Shown piece after piece: positions 43,481-53,063 of a stretch of 64,000 bases of DNA. The stretch comes from JAVBWO01 sp036677375. GTDB lineage: Bacteria; Bacillota; Dehalobacteriia; UBA4068; UBA4997. The stretch lies in the NCBI GenBank assembly GCA_036677375.1, contig JAVBWO010000002.1:62001-126000 (forward strand), given 5' to 3'. Both the position numbers and the translations under genes were made by a program. The notes beneath the pieces are model-generated. The model was not told the DNA's origin and did no database searches. It saw only the letters and a program-made list of their open reading frames with translations. The first letter of the stretch is position 1, and every line of letters starts with the position of its first letter.

Positions 43481-45229
43481 CTAATCCACTGATACTGCTT
43501 TGAAACGGCAGACGCTGAAACAGTTCCCGCAACGCGTGCATAAATCGGGATTGATGGCGTGGGGCTTTTTCGCTTCGCCGTCGATGGCTGCGGTGGGGCA
43601 TTTCTTGGCACACAAAGTACACCCGGTGCAAAGCGCGGGATTAATGGTGTAAGTAAGCAGTTCCCGGCAGCTGTGAGCGGGGCAATGCTGTTTTTGAATA
43701 TGAGCTTCATATTCATCCCTGAAATAGCGGATGGTGCTCAAAACCGGATTGGGCGCGGTAGCTCCCAATCCGCAAAGAGAGCTGGCAATAATCAGTTTGC
43801 CAAGTTCATCCAAGAGGCCGATATCGGTTTCCTGACCTTTTCCTTGGGTGATGCGGTTTAAGATCTCCAGCATCCGCTTGGTACCGATGCGACAGTGGAT
43901 GCATTTGCCGCAGGATTCTTTTTGGGTGAAGTCTAGAAAGAAGCGTGCCATATCTACCATACAGGTCGTCTCATCCATGACTACCATGCCGCCGGAACCC
44001 ATGATGGCACCGGTCTTGGCGATAGATTCATAGTCGATGGGGGTATCCATCAGGCTTTTGGGAATACAACCGCCGGAAGGACCGCCCATTTGCACGCCTT
44101 TGAATTCTTTATCTTCCTTGCAGCCGCCGCCGATATCGTAAATAACTTCTTTTAACGTAATACCCATGGGTACTTCTACCAGGCCGCCGTGTTTGATCTT
44201 GCCGGCTAAGGCAAAAACCTTGGTTCCTTTGCTGGTGGCGGTGCCCATGGCGGCAAAGGCTTCGCCGCCGTTTGCCATGATCCAGGGCACATTGGCGAAA
44301 GTCTCTACATTATTGATATTGGACGGTTTTTGCCAGTAGCCTTTTTGGGCGGGGAAAGGCGGCTTTAACCGTGGCATGCCCCGCTCGCCTTCCAGGGAAG
44401 CGATGAGAGCCGTCTCTTCGCCGCACACGAAAGCGCCGGCTCCCGCTTTGATCCTAATATCAAAGCTGAAAGGACTACCTTTGATGTTTTGGCCCAGTAA
44501 GCTCGCTGCCTTTGCCTGTTCAATGGCAATCTCCAAACGTTTAATGGCCAAGGGATATTCCGCCCGGACATAGATGACACCCTCGCTGCTGCCAATGGCG
44601 TAGCCGGCGATCATCATGCCTTCCAAGACGCTGTGGGGGTCGCTTTCCAGCACGCTTCTGTCCATGAAGGCGCCGGGGTCGCCTTCGTCCGCATTACAGA
44701 TGATATATTTTTCTTTTCCGGGAGACTGCCGCGCGGCATTCCATTTGAACCAGGTAGGAAAACCGGCGCCGCCGCGTCCTCTCAAACCAGAAACCTTGAT
44801 GATATCAATGACCTCTTCCGGGGCGAACTGGGACAGGCATTTCTCCAAAGCCGCATATCCGCCCGCTTCTATGTATTGGTCGATATTTTCGGGGTCGATG
44901 ACGCCGCAATTCCTAAGAGCGATACGGGTCTGTTTTTTTAAGAACTGTAAATCGCTCTCGGGTACCAGATATTCGTTGGCGACCTTGCCGCTAATAAGAT
45001 GTTCCAGAATTGCGGGAACCTTTTCCGCCGTCATGGAACCGTAAAAAAAATGTTCGTCGTGATCATCAATCACTTCTACCAGAGGCTCGGCGAAACACAT
45101 CCCGATGCACCCCGTTTGTTCCAGTTGAATGGACAAGCCTTTTTCCCGGATACCGTCCTGAATCGCCTTTTCGACTTTACGGGCGCCGGAGGCTAGGCCG
45201 CAGCTGCCAAGGCCTATTTTGATACGCAT
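43481..45229 (-). CDS. NuoF/HydB-like NAD(P)H-binding flavoprotein
   Basis: 582 residues. A thioredoxin-like 2Fe-2S domain (1-100; GSCGLASGARK, CIGMC) precedes the NuoF core. The core has the NADH/FMN site (GRGGAGFPTWFKW, CNADEGDPGAFMDRSVLE, GAGAFVCGEETALIASLEGE) and the 4Fe-4S motif SCGKCIHCRIGTKRM. A C-terminal pair of 4Fe-4S clusters follows (CTGCTLCAKKC, CTRCGNCFSVC). This is the HydB layout of bifurcating hydrogenases and NADH-dependent formate dehydrogenases. The start overlaps the preceding gene's stop region with GGGAGGTGG upstream. Confidence 0.92.
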   Translation of the reverse strand: MRIKIGLGSCGLASGARKVEKAIQDGIREKGLSIQLEQTGCIGMCFAEPLVEVIDDHDEHFFYGSMTAEKVPAILEHLISGKVANEYLVPESDLQFLKKQTRIALRNCGVIDPENIDQYIEAGGYAALEKCLSQFAPEEVIDIIKVSGLRGRGGAGFPTWFKWNAARQSPGKEKYIICNADEGDPGAFMDRSVLESDPHSVLEGMMIAGYAIGSSEGVIYVRAEYPLAIKRLEIAIEQAKAASLLGQNIKGSPFSFDIRIKAGAGAFVCGEETALIASLEGERGMPRLKPPFPAQKGYWQKPSNINNVETFANVPWIMANGGEAFAAMGTATSKGTKVFALAGKIKHGGLVEVPMGITLKEVIYDIGGGCKEDKEFKGVQMGGPSGGCIPKSLMDTPIDYESIAKTGAIMGSGGMVVMDETTCMVDMARFFLDFTQKESCGKCIHCRIGTKRMLEILNRITQGKGQETDIGLLDELGKLIIASSLCGLGATAPNPVLSTIRYFRDEYEAHIQKQHCPAHSCRELLTYTINPALCTGCTLCAKKCPTAAIDGEAKKPHAINPDLCTRCGNCFSVCRFKAVSVD

Positions 45230-45745
45230 TTATTCCACCTCCCGGGCTTTTTCCTGTTTAGCCAGATCCCGGAGGATCTTCCGGGCTTTTTCTTGGGTCA
45301 GGCTGCCATAGACCTCGCCGTTGATCATCATGGCGGGGGAGAGGCTGCAACAGCCTAAGCAGGCGACATTCTTTAAGGAGAATAAGCCGTCTTGTGTCGT
45401 TTCACCATCTTTGATGTTCAATTCTTCGGAGATTGCCGCTTCTAATAAGGATGAACCGTTGACGTGGCAAGCTGTGCCTTGGCAAAGCATAATGAGATAT
45501 TTGCCGATTGGCTGAAAGCGGAATTGTGTATAAAAGGAAGCGACCCCCATAATTTTAGCGGCAGATTGCCCGGTGCGTTCCGAAATATGCTGAAGAGCCG
45601 CAAGCGGCAGATAACCGTAAATTTCCTGCGTTTTTTGCAAGATTGTGATAAGGCTGCCCGGCGTTCGGGCATACTTTTGCAATACGGGTTCCAATAATTG
45701 TAAATCCAAGTTTTCTTGCGTGGAAAAAGCAATATTTTGACTCAT
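45230..45745 (-). CDS. NuoE/HydC-like 2Fe-2S thioredoxin-fold subunit
   Basis: 171 residues from ATG 45745, which follows GGGAGGTTGGTCA. The helical N-domain carries the segment TGQSAAKIMGVASFYTQFRF. The 2Fe-2S ligands lie in CQGTACHVNG and, about 35 residues on, CLGCC. It is the small electron-transfer partner of NuoF-like proteins. First gene of the operon, ending directly against the NuoF-like gene. Confidence 0.93.
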   Translation of the reverse strand: MSQNIAFSTQENLDLQLLEPVLQKYARTPGSLITILQKTQEIYGYLPLAALQHISERTGQSAAKIMGVASFYTQFRFQPIGKYLIMLCQGTACHVNGSSLLEAAISEELNIKDGETTQDGLFSLKNVACLGCCSLSPAMMINGEVYGSLTQEKARKILRDLAKQEKAREVE

Positions 45746-46870
45746 TGACCAACCTCCCAGACACACCGTTTTTTGACGGTGATATTCTTTTTTGGGGCAT
45801 TTGCAGGGTGCCATGATTATGTTAAACAGCAGTTTTATTGTATCGTATTTTCAAAAAATTTGCCATACCTTTTTTATAAATAACATTTGTAAGTTTTTAG
45901 ATATTAATAATTGTTGAAATTGACACAATAAACTAATTAATTTGATATTTCTCAATTAAGTGACTTTGAGTACTTGACAACTTGGTTTTTAAGAGTTAAA
46001 ATACAACTATTAGTAATGAATATATTATTAGTTAAATTATTGCACTGGAGCTTATCGAGACGTATCTTAAGATTTTTCGCAAATCTCCCCGGCTTTTTTG
46101 ATTTAAAATGCAGACAGCCGCATGTATAATAAGCGGGGTTCTGAATATAAATAAAAATATATGTAATAGATAAATTTATATGAAAATAATGTTTTGACAT
46201 TTGAAATTTGCTTTTTATGGTAGCACTTGCAGGGTGTTACTTTAAAATAGGTGATTTTTAAAAACAGCAGGTAAGATAAGGTTGTAAAAAGAGTAGCGCA
46301 AAGCCACAACAGGAATTGAAGCTATTGGCTGAAATATTGTTTTTCGGATAGCTTGAAGAAGAGTTTTGGGATCTTTTACATCTTTATCTTAACGAGTGGT
46401 AGTCGGAAGAAAGAAGAGCTATGATTGATGTCCCTTAGCTGCGGCAGAGTGGGAAATCAATCTTGTTGAACAAAGCCCAGTTCAGCAAAAGATATTTTTC
46501 CTTAGGGTGAGGTTCCTCAAAGGAAATGATCTGGTGGTTTTTCCGATTTTCCGCCGAAATTGGCCACTCCTCAGGCGCCGTTATTTTTTGGTGTCTATTG
46601 TCGGGCATAGAAAAAGGTTTTTGGGGCTTTTCCCCGGCGACCTGTTTTTTTGTGTGGGCAATTTCGGGCTAAAAACTTTTGGTACAGGCGCGGGGGTGCC
46701 GTGCCATGATTTTTTATGTTTTTAACACATGTTTTCAACAAAGGGGGTAGTGTATCCTAATTTAATTGTTCAGACTGAAAACACTCCAAAAATCCTGCTG
46801 TTATTGGTACGGCTTGATGAGCCGTGCTGAAAAATCATAATCAATATCAACGTATTTAAGGAGGGAAAAG
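45746..46870. other. 1.1-kb AT-rich divergent intergenic region
   Basis: It separates the leftward NuoEFG-like operon from the rightward hydantoinase operon. No credible gene is seen. The left 500 bp are very AT-rich; 46300-46700 is more mixed and may be decayed coding sequence. TACGGCT-TGATG-AGCCGTG at about 46808-46826 forms a small hairpin 45 nt before hyuA. Promoters for both operons must lie here, but I find no box pair I would defend. Confidence 0.4.
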
Positions 46871-48940
46871 ATGAAACACAGAATTGGTGTAGACATCGGG
46901 GGAACGTTTACTGATTGCGTCGTCATTGATGAAAGCGGCAAGATTAATACCTTTAAGGAATTGTCCACCCCGGAAGATCAATCCATCGGACTCTACAATG
47001 TAATTAAAAAAGCAGCCGAATACTTTAACCGGAGCCTGGAAGAGTTTTTGGGTGAAGCAGAGATCTTTGCTCATGGCACAACAGTTGCAACCAATACTTT
47101 GCTGACCGGAACAGGCGCCAAAACCGGTCTGATCTTGACCGAAGGGTTCAGAGACACCATCGAAATGAGGAGAGCCCATAAAGACAATATCTGGGATTTG
47201 TTTTTAAAGGTTGCGCCTCCCCTGGTTCCCCGCTACTTGCGGCTTGGCGTTACCGAACGTCTGGATTATAAGGGTGATGTGATTACTCCTTTGGTGGAAG
47301 AAGATGTGGAACGCATTTGTGACGAATTTATCAAAGAAGGCGTTACCGCAGTAGCCATTTGCACCTTGTTCTCTTACTTAAATGATAGTCATGAAAGAAA
47401 AATTAAGGAAATCGTGGAACGCCGCATGCCCAATGCTTTTGTTTCCCGGTCTTCCGAAGTTTTACCTCAGATCCGTGAGTATGAACGGCAATCCACTACG
47501 GTTGCCAACGCCTATGTGGGGCCGAAGCTGACGGTTTATCTGACCAACCTGGAACAGAAACTCAAAAGAGACGGCTTGAAGAAGGCTTTCTACGTCACTG
47601 CTTCCAATGGCGGTATGATGACGGCCGACACCGCCATCCGCCATGCTTCCGCTACCTTGCTTTCCGGTCCTGCTGCTGGTGCTTCAGGCGCCATGTTCTT
47701 TGCGCGCCTCATGAACCGGCCCAACCTGATCCTGATGGATATGGGCGGTACCTCTTTTGACGTGACCTTGATCAATGATGCAAAAGTCACTTTAAGCACC
47801 GAAGGCGAGATTGCCGGCTATCGTGTAGCGAAACCCATGATTGATATCAATACCATCGGCGCCGGCGGCGGTTCCGTTGCCTGGATCGACCAGGGCGGTA
47901 TGCTCCGGGTCGGCCCGGAATCCGCTTATTCTTATCCCGGCCCTATCTGCTACAACCGCGCCGGTGTAAAAACAGCAGTTACCGATGCTAACCTCTTATT
48001 GGGTTACTTAAATAAAGATTACTTCCTGGGTGGTGAAATGCAGGTTAATTACGAAAAATGCCGTGACCTGAGCATCCAAAACATCGCCAAGCCTTTGAAC
48101 ATGTCCTTAGAAGAAGCCATGGTTGGAGTCTTCCGGATCGTCAACCAGAATATGGCGGACGCCACCAAGGTGGTTTCCGTACAAAAAGGTTATGATCCCC
48201 GGGAATATGCTTTGGTCAGCGCCGGCGGCGCTTGCTCCATCCATGCCTGTAAAATCGCGGAAGAAGTCGGCTCCACCGTGGTGATCGTTCCCATGGCCGC
48301 TTCCGTATTCTGTGCTTTGGGTATGCTGGAATCCGATATTCGCCTGGATCATGTCCGCAGCTTCAATGATTTCATTCCCGGTATCAACCTGGATGCATTC
48401 AATGATATTATCGCCAAGACCGAAGCTACCGCCATGGAAGAGCTCCTTTCCGAAGGCGTTGAGAAAGAAAAGACCTCTCTTCTGCGCTTTTTGGATATCC
48501 GTTATGTGGGACAGCACCACGAAGTTACCGTTGCGATGCCCAATGACTGCAAGATTGACGCAAGCCATATTGCCGAGATCAGTGCTACCTTCCATGCCGC
48601 TCATGAAAGACTTTACAGCTATTGCACGCCGGAAACCCCTCTGGAAATCATCAACCTGCGCGTCACGGCAGTGGGTCATGTAGACAAGACCGGTCTGGAA
48701 CCCATGCCTTTGGTAGCGAATCCCGATTCTTCCTCCGCCATTAAGGGCAAACGCCCCGTCTTCTTTGAAGAGGGTATGGATTGGGTCGACACTCCCGTTT
48801 ATGACCGCAACAAGCTGAAACCTGGCAACACCTTAGCCGGTCCTGCCGTTATTGAAGAACGGATTACCACGATTATCGTTCATCCTAATTGGAATGCCAG
48901 GATAGACGAATTCGGCAATGTCATCATGGAGGTGAAATAA
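46871..48940 (+). CDS. hyuA: Hydantoinase/oxoprolinase family protein, HyuA subunit
   Basis: 689 residues, the usual HyuA length. It is the ATP-binding, Hsp70/actin-fold subunit of N-methylhydantoinase, 5-oxoprolinase and acetone-carboxylase-type enzymes. N-terminal phosphate loop GVDIGGTFTDCVVIDESG at residues 4-21, then FAHGTTVATNTLLTGTGAKT and, later, LMDMGGTSFDVTLI. It would use ATP to activate a lactam or imide for hydrolysis together with HyuB. AAGGAGGGAAAAG precedes the ATG. It shares one base with the next gene (TAATG). Confidence 0.92.
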   Translation: MKHRIGVDIGGTFTDCVVIDESGKINTFKELSTPEDQSIGLYNVIKKAAEYFNRSLEEFLGEAEIFAHGTTVATNTLLTGTGAKTGLILTEGFRDTIEMRRAHKDNIWDLFLKVAPPLVPRYLRLGVTERLDYKGDVITPLVEEDVERICDEFIKEGVTAVAICTLFSYLNDSHERKIKEIVERRMPNAFVSRSSEVLPQIREYERQSTTVANAYVGPKLTVYLTNLEQKLKRDGLKKAFYVTASNGGMMTADTAIRHASATLLSGPAAGASGAMFFARLMNRPNLILMDMGGTSFDVTLINDAKVTLSTEGEIAGYRVAKPMIDINTIGAGGGSVAWIDQGGMLRVGPESAYSYPGPICYNRAGVKTAVTDANLLLGYLNKDYFLGGEMQVNYEKCRDLSIQNIAKPLNMSLEEAMVGVFRIVNQNMADATKVVSVQKGYDPREYALVSAGGACSIHACKIAEEVGSTVVIVPMAASVFCALGMLESDIRLDHVRSFNDFIPGINLDAFNDIIAKTEATAMEELLSEGVEKEKTSLLRFLDIRYVGQHHEVTVAMPNDCKIDASHIAEISATFHAAHERLYSYCTPETPLEIINLRVTAVGHVDKTGLEPMPLVANPDSSSAIKGKRPVFFEEGMDWVDTPVYDRNKLKPGNTLAGPAVIEERITTIIVHPNWNARIDEFGNVIMEVK

Positions 48941-50706
48941 TGAGCACCACAACCACGACAAAGAAGAAAGAATTTGAAGGCGCCCGTGACCCCATTACTT
49001 TCGCTGTTGTTTATAATCGGCTTCTCACCATCAACCGCGAAATGGGCATCACCATGATCAACACCTCCATTTCCCCTATTTTTGCTGAGGTTCACGACTT
49101 TTCCTGCGCCATTTGCGACTGGGATAACCGTATCGTGTCCCAGGTGGACGGCGTGCCTTCCCATACGGCTTCCGCTATGGAATCTGTCCGTGCGGTCAGT
49201 AAGTATTTTGGTGACGACATCCATCCCGGAGATGTATTTGTTATGAATGATCCCTATTTGGGTGGTACGCACCTCCAGGACGTTACCATCATGAAGCCCA
49301 TTTTCTTTGATAACCGTCTGCAATTTGTCGCTATCAACCGTGCCCACCACGGTGATGTCGGCGGCATGGAAGCAGGCTCTTATTGTCCGGCGGCTACTGA
49401 GCTGTTTCATGAAGGGATTCGTATCCCGCCACTGCGGATCTATAAAAATAACGAGCCCATCCAAGACGTGATTGATATGATCCGTATCAATACCCGTATG
49501 CCGGAAGACCTTTGGGTGGATATGAAAGCGCAAGTCGCTTCCTGCTGCGTTGGGGAAAGACGGATCTTGGAAATGATGGAAAAATACGGCGAAGAAAAGA
49601 CCCGTGAAACCATCGAAGACATCCATCTCTATGCCGAAAGCAGAATGAGAGCGGAAATCGCCAAATTGCCCGACGGTGTATATTATGGGGAAGCCACTCT
49701 GGACTCCGACGGGTTTACTGATACTCCCATTGACATCAAAGTGAAAATTGAGATCAAAGGCGACGAAGCCTTTGTTGATTTCGACGGTTCCAGCCCTCAA
49801 GTGACAGGTCCCAGCAATTCTCCTATTGCTAACACAGCGACTTGTGTCTATGTTGCATTCCTCACAACTGTTACCACTCCGGATATCCCTCATAATGAAG
49901 GGGTATACCGTCCTATCAATATTACCGCGCCGGAAGGCAGCGTCGTCAACTCCAATTTCCCGGCTCCGGTAGCTTATTGTACTCTGGATACCGCTTGTGC
50001 GATTTTGGAAGCCTGCTGGATGGCTTTGGCTCCCATTTTACCTGATCGGGTTCCCGCCGGCTGGAACCGGTGGAACGGTCCTTCCATCACCGGGATCGAT
50101 CCCAGAAACGATAATTTTTACGTCATGTTTACCTTCAATGGTTTCGGCGGCGCCGGCGGCGCCAAGAACTTTGACGGCCGCCATTATATTGGCGACGGCA
50201 TTGACTTGGGCGGTTTGATTGCTCCTAACATCGAAACTAATGAAGTATCTTATCCTCATATCACCGAGTTCAACGAATTCACCACCGATTCTTGCGGTGC
50301 CGGTGAATTCATTGGCGGCTGTGGTGCCAAATACCGCATTAAATTCTATGATGAACATCCTTCCGTCGTCATGTTCGGCGATGGCCGCGTCTATCCGCCT
50401 TACGGCCTTTTCGGCGGTCAGCCCGGTACATGCAATATGTCCTATGTGAACGAAGGGGAAGCAGACGAATGCTTGCTCCCCGCCAAAGGCGCCAACGACC
50501 TGAAGGCCGGCGATACTTTTACCACCTATCCCTCCGGCGGCGGCGGCTGGGGCGACCCCAAGAAACGTCCTGCCGAACAAGTAAGATGGGATGTTAAGAA
50601 TGGCTTGATTTCCGTGGAAAATGCCAAAAAGAATTTTGGCGTAGTTTTAGAAGGACCCGAATTGACCCTAAATGAAGAAGAAACCAATAATTTACGGAGG
50701 TGCTAA
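48940..50706 (+). CDS. hyuB: Hydantoinase/oxoprolinase family protein, HyuB subunit
   Basis: About 588 residues. HyuB family marks: DPITFAVVYNRLLTINREMG near residue 15, DVFVMNDPYLGGTHLQDVTI, INRAHHGDVGGM with the likely metal-binding His pair, and the Gly-rich C-terminal TYPSGGGGWGDPKKRP. The ATG overlaps the hyuA stop and GGAGGTGAA lies just upstream, indicating coupled translation and a HyuAB complex. The substrate (hydantoin, N-methylhydantoin, 5-oxoproline or similar) cannot be read from sequence. Confidence 0.92.
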   Translation: MSTTTTTKKKEFEGARDPITFAVVYNRLLTINREMGITMINTSISPIFAEVHDFSCAICDWDNRIVSQVDGVPSHTASAMESVRAVSKYFGDDIHPGDVFVMNDPYLGGTHLQDVTIMKPIFFDNRLQFVAINRAHHGDVGGMEAGSYCPAATELFHEGIRIPPLRIYKNNEPIQDVIDMIRINTRMPEDLWVDMKAQVASCCVGERRILEMMEKYGEEKTRETIEDIHLYAESRMRAEIAKLPDGVYYGEATLDSDGFTDTPIDIKVKIEIKGDEAFVDFDGSSPQVTGPSNSPIANTATCVYVAFLTTVTTPDIPHNEGVYRPINITAPEGSVVNSNFPAPVAYCTLDTACAILEACWMALAPILPDRVPAGWNRWNGPSITGIDPRNDNFYVMFTFNGFGGAGGAKNFDGRHYIGDGIDLGGLIAPNIETNEVSYPHITEFNEFTTDSCGAGEFIGGCGAKYRIKFYDEHPSVVMFGDGRVYPPYGLFGGQPGTCNMSYVNEGEADECLLPAKGANDLKAGDTFTTYPSGGGGWGDPKKRPAEQVRWDVKNGLISVENAKKNFGVVLEGPELTLNEEETNNLRRC

Positions 50707-51851
50707 TGATGTTTGAAATTAAAAAAGTGGCTGTATTAGGTGCTGGTAACGGTGGTTTTATGAGCGCGGCCGATATGTCTGCCAACTTGGGTTATGAAGT
50801 AGCGATCTTTGGTCTGCGCCCCGGCCGTTTAGACGGCGTCAAGAGAACCGGTACCATTGAGGTCTTGGATATCGATTCCAAATCCACCGGCGTTTTCGGT
50901 AAAATTGCTTTGGCCAGTGAAAATATTGCAGAAGTAATCAAAGATGCGCAAGTCATTCTGGTTCCCGTTCCTTATTCCGGCACGGAAAAATATGCCAGAT
51001 TGGTTGCTCCTTACTTAGAAGACGGTCAAGTCGTGATTTCCCTGGGCAAAGGCGGCGCTTCTCTGACCTGGGCCAAAGTATTGAACGAATTGGGTATCAC
51101 TAAAAAAGTATATCTTGCTGACTGCAATACCTTACCTTATGGCGCTTCCCGTATGAACGATACCCAGGTCCGCTTGGAAGCCAGAACCCAAAACCTGATG
51201 TTTGCCACCTTCCCCTCCAAAAATATGGATTTTGTGATGGGCGTCGTCAGCCAGCTCTATCCCGCCAAACATGGCTATGAACTGCGCCGCGGTCAAAATC
51301 CCATCGATAGCTTGCTGGTAGACTATAACGCTATTACCCATACGCCTCCTATGATCTGCAATTCAGCCAGAATCGAAACGGGCGACCCCGATTTCCATCT
51401 CTTTGGCGTTAAAGAAAACACCCCCGCTGTTTGCAACGTTATGGAACGTTTGGATCGTGAAAGAATGGCCATCGGTGAAAAATTAGGCATGAAACAATAC
51501 ACACTAGAAGAAGAAATCAGAATGGTCAAATGGAACAGAGACGGCGTTGACACTGTATTGCCTTTCTATGAAGCCATTCACACGCCTTTCTTAGAAGTAT
51601 GCGAAGGTCCTTTCAAACTTGATGTCCGCCATCTGACGGAGGATATCCCCTACGGCTTGGTTACTTATGAATCGCTTGGTAAAATGCTGGGCGTTCCCAC
51701 TCCTGTGGCTTCCGCCATCATCACCATTGCCGAAGGACTCTTGAACCGGGATTTCCGTGGCATGGGCAGAACCGTTGAAGATATGGGCTTTGATCCCAAC
51801 TGGTCTGTGGAACAATTGAAAAACTATCTCTATGCAGGGGAAGCGAACTAA
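50706..51851 (+). CDS. NAD/NADP octopine/nopaline dehydrogenase family protein
   Basis: About 381 residues. N-terminal Rossmann domain VAVLGAGNGGFMSAADMSAN at residues 9-28; C-terminal helical opine-dehydrogenase domain containing NAITHTPPMICNSARIE, where the His is the probable catalytic base. The family oxidises or reduces the C-N bond between an amino acid and a 2-oxo acid. The ATG (50706, or 50709) overlaps the hyuB stop (TAATG) behind GGAGGTG, so it belongs to the hyu operon. It may release an amine from a secondary amine formed during ring breakdown. Confidence 0.85.
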   Translation: MMFEIKKVAVLGAGNGGFMSAADMSANLGYEVAIFGLRPGRLDGVKRTGTIEVLDIDSKSTGVFGKIALASENIAEVIKDAQVILVPVPYSGTEKYARLVAPYLEDGQVVISLGKGGASLTWAKVLNELGITKKVYLADCNTLPYGASRMNDTQVRLEARTQNLMFATFPSKNMDFVMGVVSQLYPAKHGYELRRGQNPIDSLLVDYNAITHTPPMICNSARIETGDPDFHLFGVKENTPAVCNVMERLDRERMAIGEKLGMKQYTLEEEIRMVKWNRDGVDTVLPFYEAIHTPFLEVCEGPFKLDVRHLTEDIPYGLVTYESLGKMLGVPTPVASAIITIAEGLLNRDFRGMGRTVEDMGFDPNWSVEQLKNYLYAGEAN

Positions 51852-51905
51852 GCATTGCCGTTTTGAGCAGTGCAAAACAAATAACGTAAACAAGGAGGAT
51901 CACAC

Positions 51906-52898
51906 ATGCAAAAATTGAAAGGCAAAAATTTCATTGACATCAAAGATTTTACCGGTGAAGAACTTAGCTTTATTTTGGACGTAGCCAAAACCCTGAAGCA
52001 GGATTGGAAAATGGGACGCCCGCATGAATTGCTCCGCGGGAAATCTTTGGCCGGGATTTTCGCCACTCAATCTACCCGTACCAGCTGTTCTTTCGAGACG
52101 GCTATGACTGCTTTGGGCGGACATATGCTGTGGCTGGACAAAAACCGCATTTGGAGCGGTTCCGCCGGAGCGGAAAACTGGCATGACACCATTAAGACGC
52201 TGACCCGTTATGTACATGGTATTGCCTATCGTCCCGTTGACAGAGAAATATTGGAGCAAACGGTTGAGTTGGCCGATGTTCCGGTAATCAATGCTTCCTG
52301 CCCGGTGGAACATCCTACTCAGGCTTTGGCGGATATCATGACCATGCAAGAGCATGGCGGCGGCAGTGTAAAGGGTGCAAAGGTTGCCTTCTGCTGGGGC
52401 TACGGGGAATTAAATCCTCCTTGCGGTCTGCCTAACTCTACCATGGAAATGGCTGCCAAATTAGGCTTTGAAGTTTGCCTCGCCTGCCCCGAAGGCATGG
52501 ATCCCGATCCCAGTTATATCGAAAGGTGTACTGCGGCGGCTCCAATAACCGGCGGCAAAGTCTCCATCGTCCGTTCTTATGAAGAGGCGACTAAAGACGC
52601 CGATTTTATCAATGTTTATTCTTGGGTATCTCCTGAGATTTTTAAAGAAGGGCCGGAAACCGGCTACCGCGGCAACCCAGAATTTGCCGCTTACAAAGCT
52701 ACTTTACACAATTGGTGCGTTACCAAAGATGTGGTCAATACCGCTCCGAAGCATGTAAAGGTGATGCACTGCCTGCCCGCCGCCCGTAATGAAGAAGTGA
52801 CCGACGAGGTTCTCGATGGCCCGAATTCTATTATTTTCGACGAAGCGGAAAACCGGATGCATACCATTAAAGCTTTGTTAGCTTTGCTTTTAGGATAA
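51906..52898 (+). CDS. Atypical carbamoyltransferase (ornithine/aspartate carbamoyltransferase family)
   Basis: 330 residues. The carbamoyl-phosphate site is conserved: STRTSCSFE near residue 60, CPVEHPTQALADIM and MHCLPAARNEEVTDEVLDG. The ornithine-binding SMG loop of OTC is missing; that region reads NVYSWVSPEIFKEGPETG, and the usual HAQKA near the end is HTIKA. Features such as a CPEG and an SW motif recall YgeW-type enzymes in purine-associated clusters. With HyuAB upstream, it could split an N-carbamoyl product phosphorolytically into an amine plus carbamoyl phosphate. No carbamate kinase is in the window. Confidence 0.85.
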   Translation: MQKLKGKNFIDIKDFTGEELSFILDVAKTLKQDWKMGRPHELLRGKSLAGIFATQSTRTSCSFETAMTALGGHMLWLDKNRIWSGSAGAENWHDTIKTLTRYVHGIAYRPVDREILEQTVELADVPVINASCPVEHPTQALADIMTMQEHGGGSVKGAKVAFCWGYGELNPPCGLPNSTMEMAAKLGFEVCLACPEGMDPDPSYIERCTAAAPITGGKVSIVRSYEEATKDADFINVYSWVSPEIFKEGPETGYRGNPEFAAYKATLHNWCVTKDVVNTAPKHVKVMHCLPAARNEEVTDEVLDGPNSIIFDEAENRMHTIKALLALLLG

Positions 52899-52911
52899 CA
52901 GTTAGCAAAAA

Positions 52912-52951
52912 GGATTCATAGCGCTTTTTGGCTTTTGGGCGCTATGAATCC
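52912..52951. other. Perfect 13-bp hairpin after the carbamoyltransferase gene
   Basis: GGATTCATAGCGC (52912-52924) and GCGCTATGAATCC (52939-52951). The T-run stands on the minus-strand side (AAAAA before the stem on plus), so on the plus strand it is a weak terminator or a 3' stabilising hairpin. Confidence 0.6.
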
Positions 52952-53063
52952 ACCAATTTGGCAAATATGCGGATAGGAGGGGTCCTATTACGATTTTGTA
53001 ATTATTTATTATTCATGTATCAAGGTATAATGCAGAGCAAAATTAAATATGGAGGTGAATCGC

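Noticed and set aside
46210..46235. Sigma-54 promoter before the hydantoinase operon (TGGTAGCACTTGCA)
   Set aside because: GG and GC are 8 nt apart where 10 are required, and no sigma-54 activator gene is nearby.
46507..46725. 72-codon rightward frame before hyuA
   Set aside because: Very Phe-rich from T-runs and without a ribosome-binding site; probably not translated.
51906..52898. Ordinary ornithine carbamoyltransferase (argF) or arginine deiminase pathway gene
   Set aside because: The ornithine-binding motif is missing and no arginine deiminase, carbamate kinase or arginine synthesis gene is nearby.
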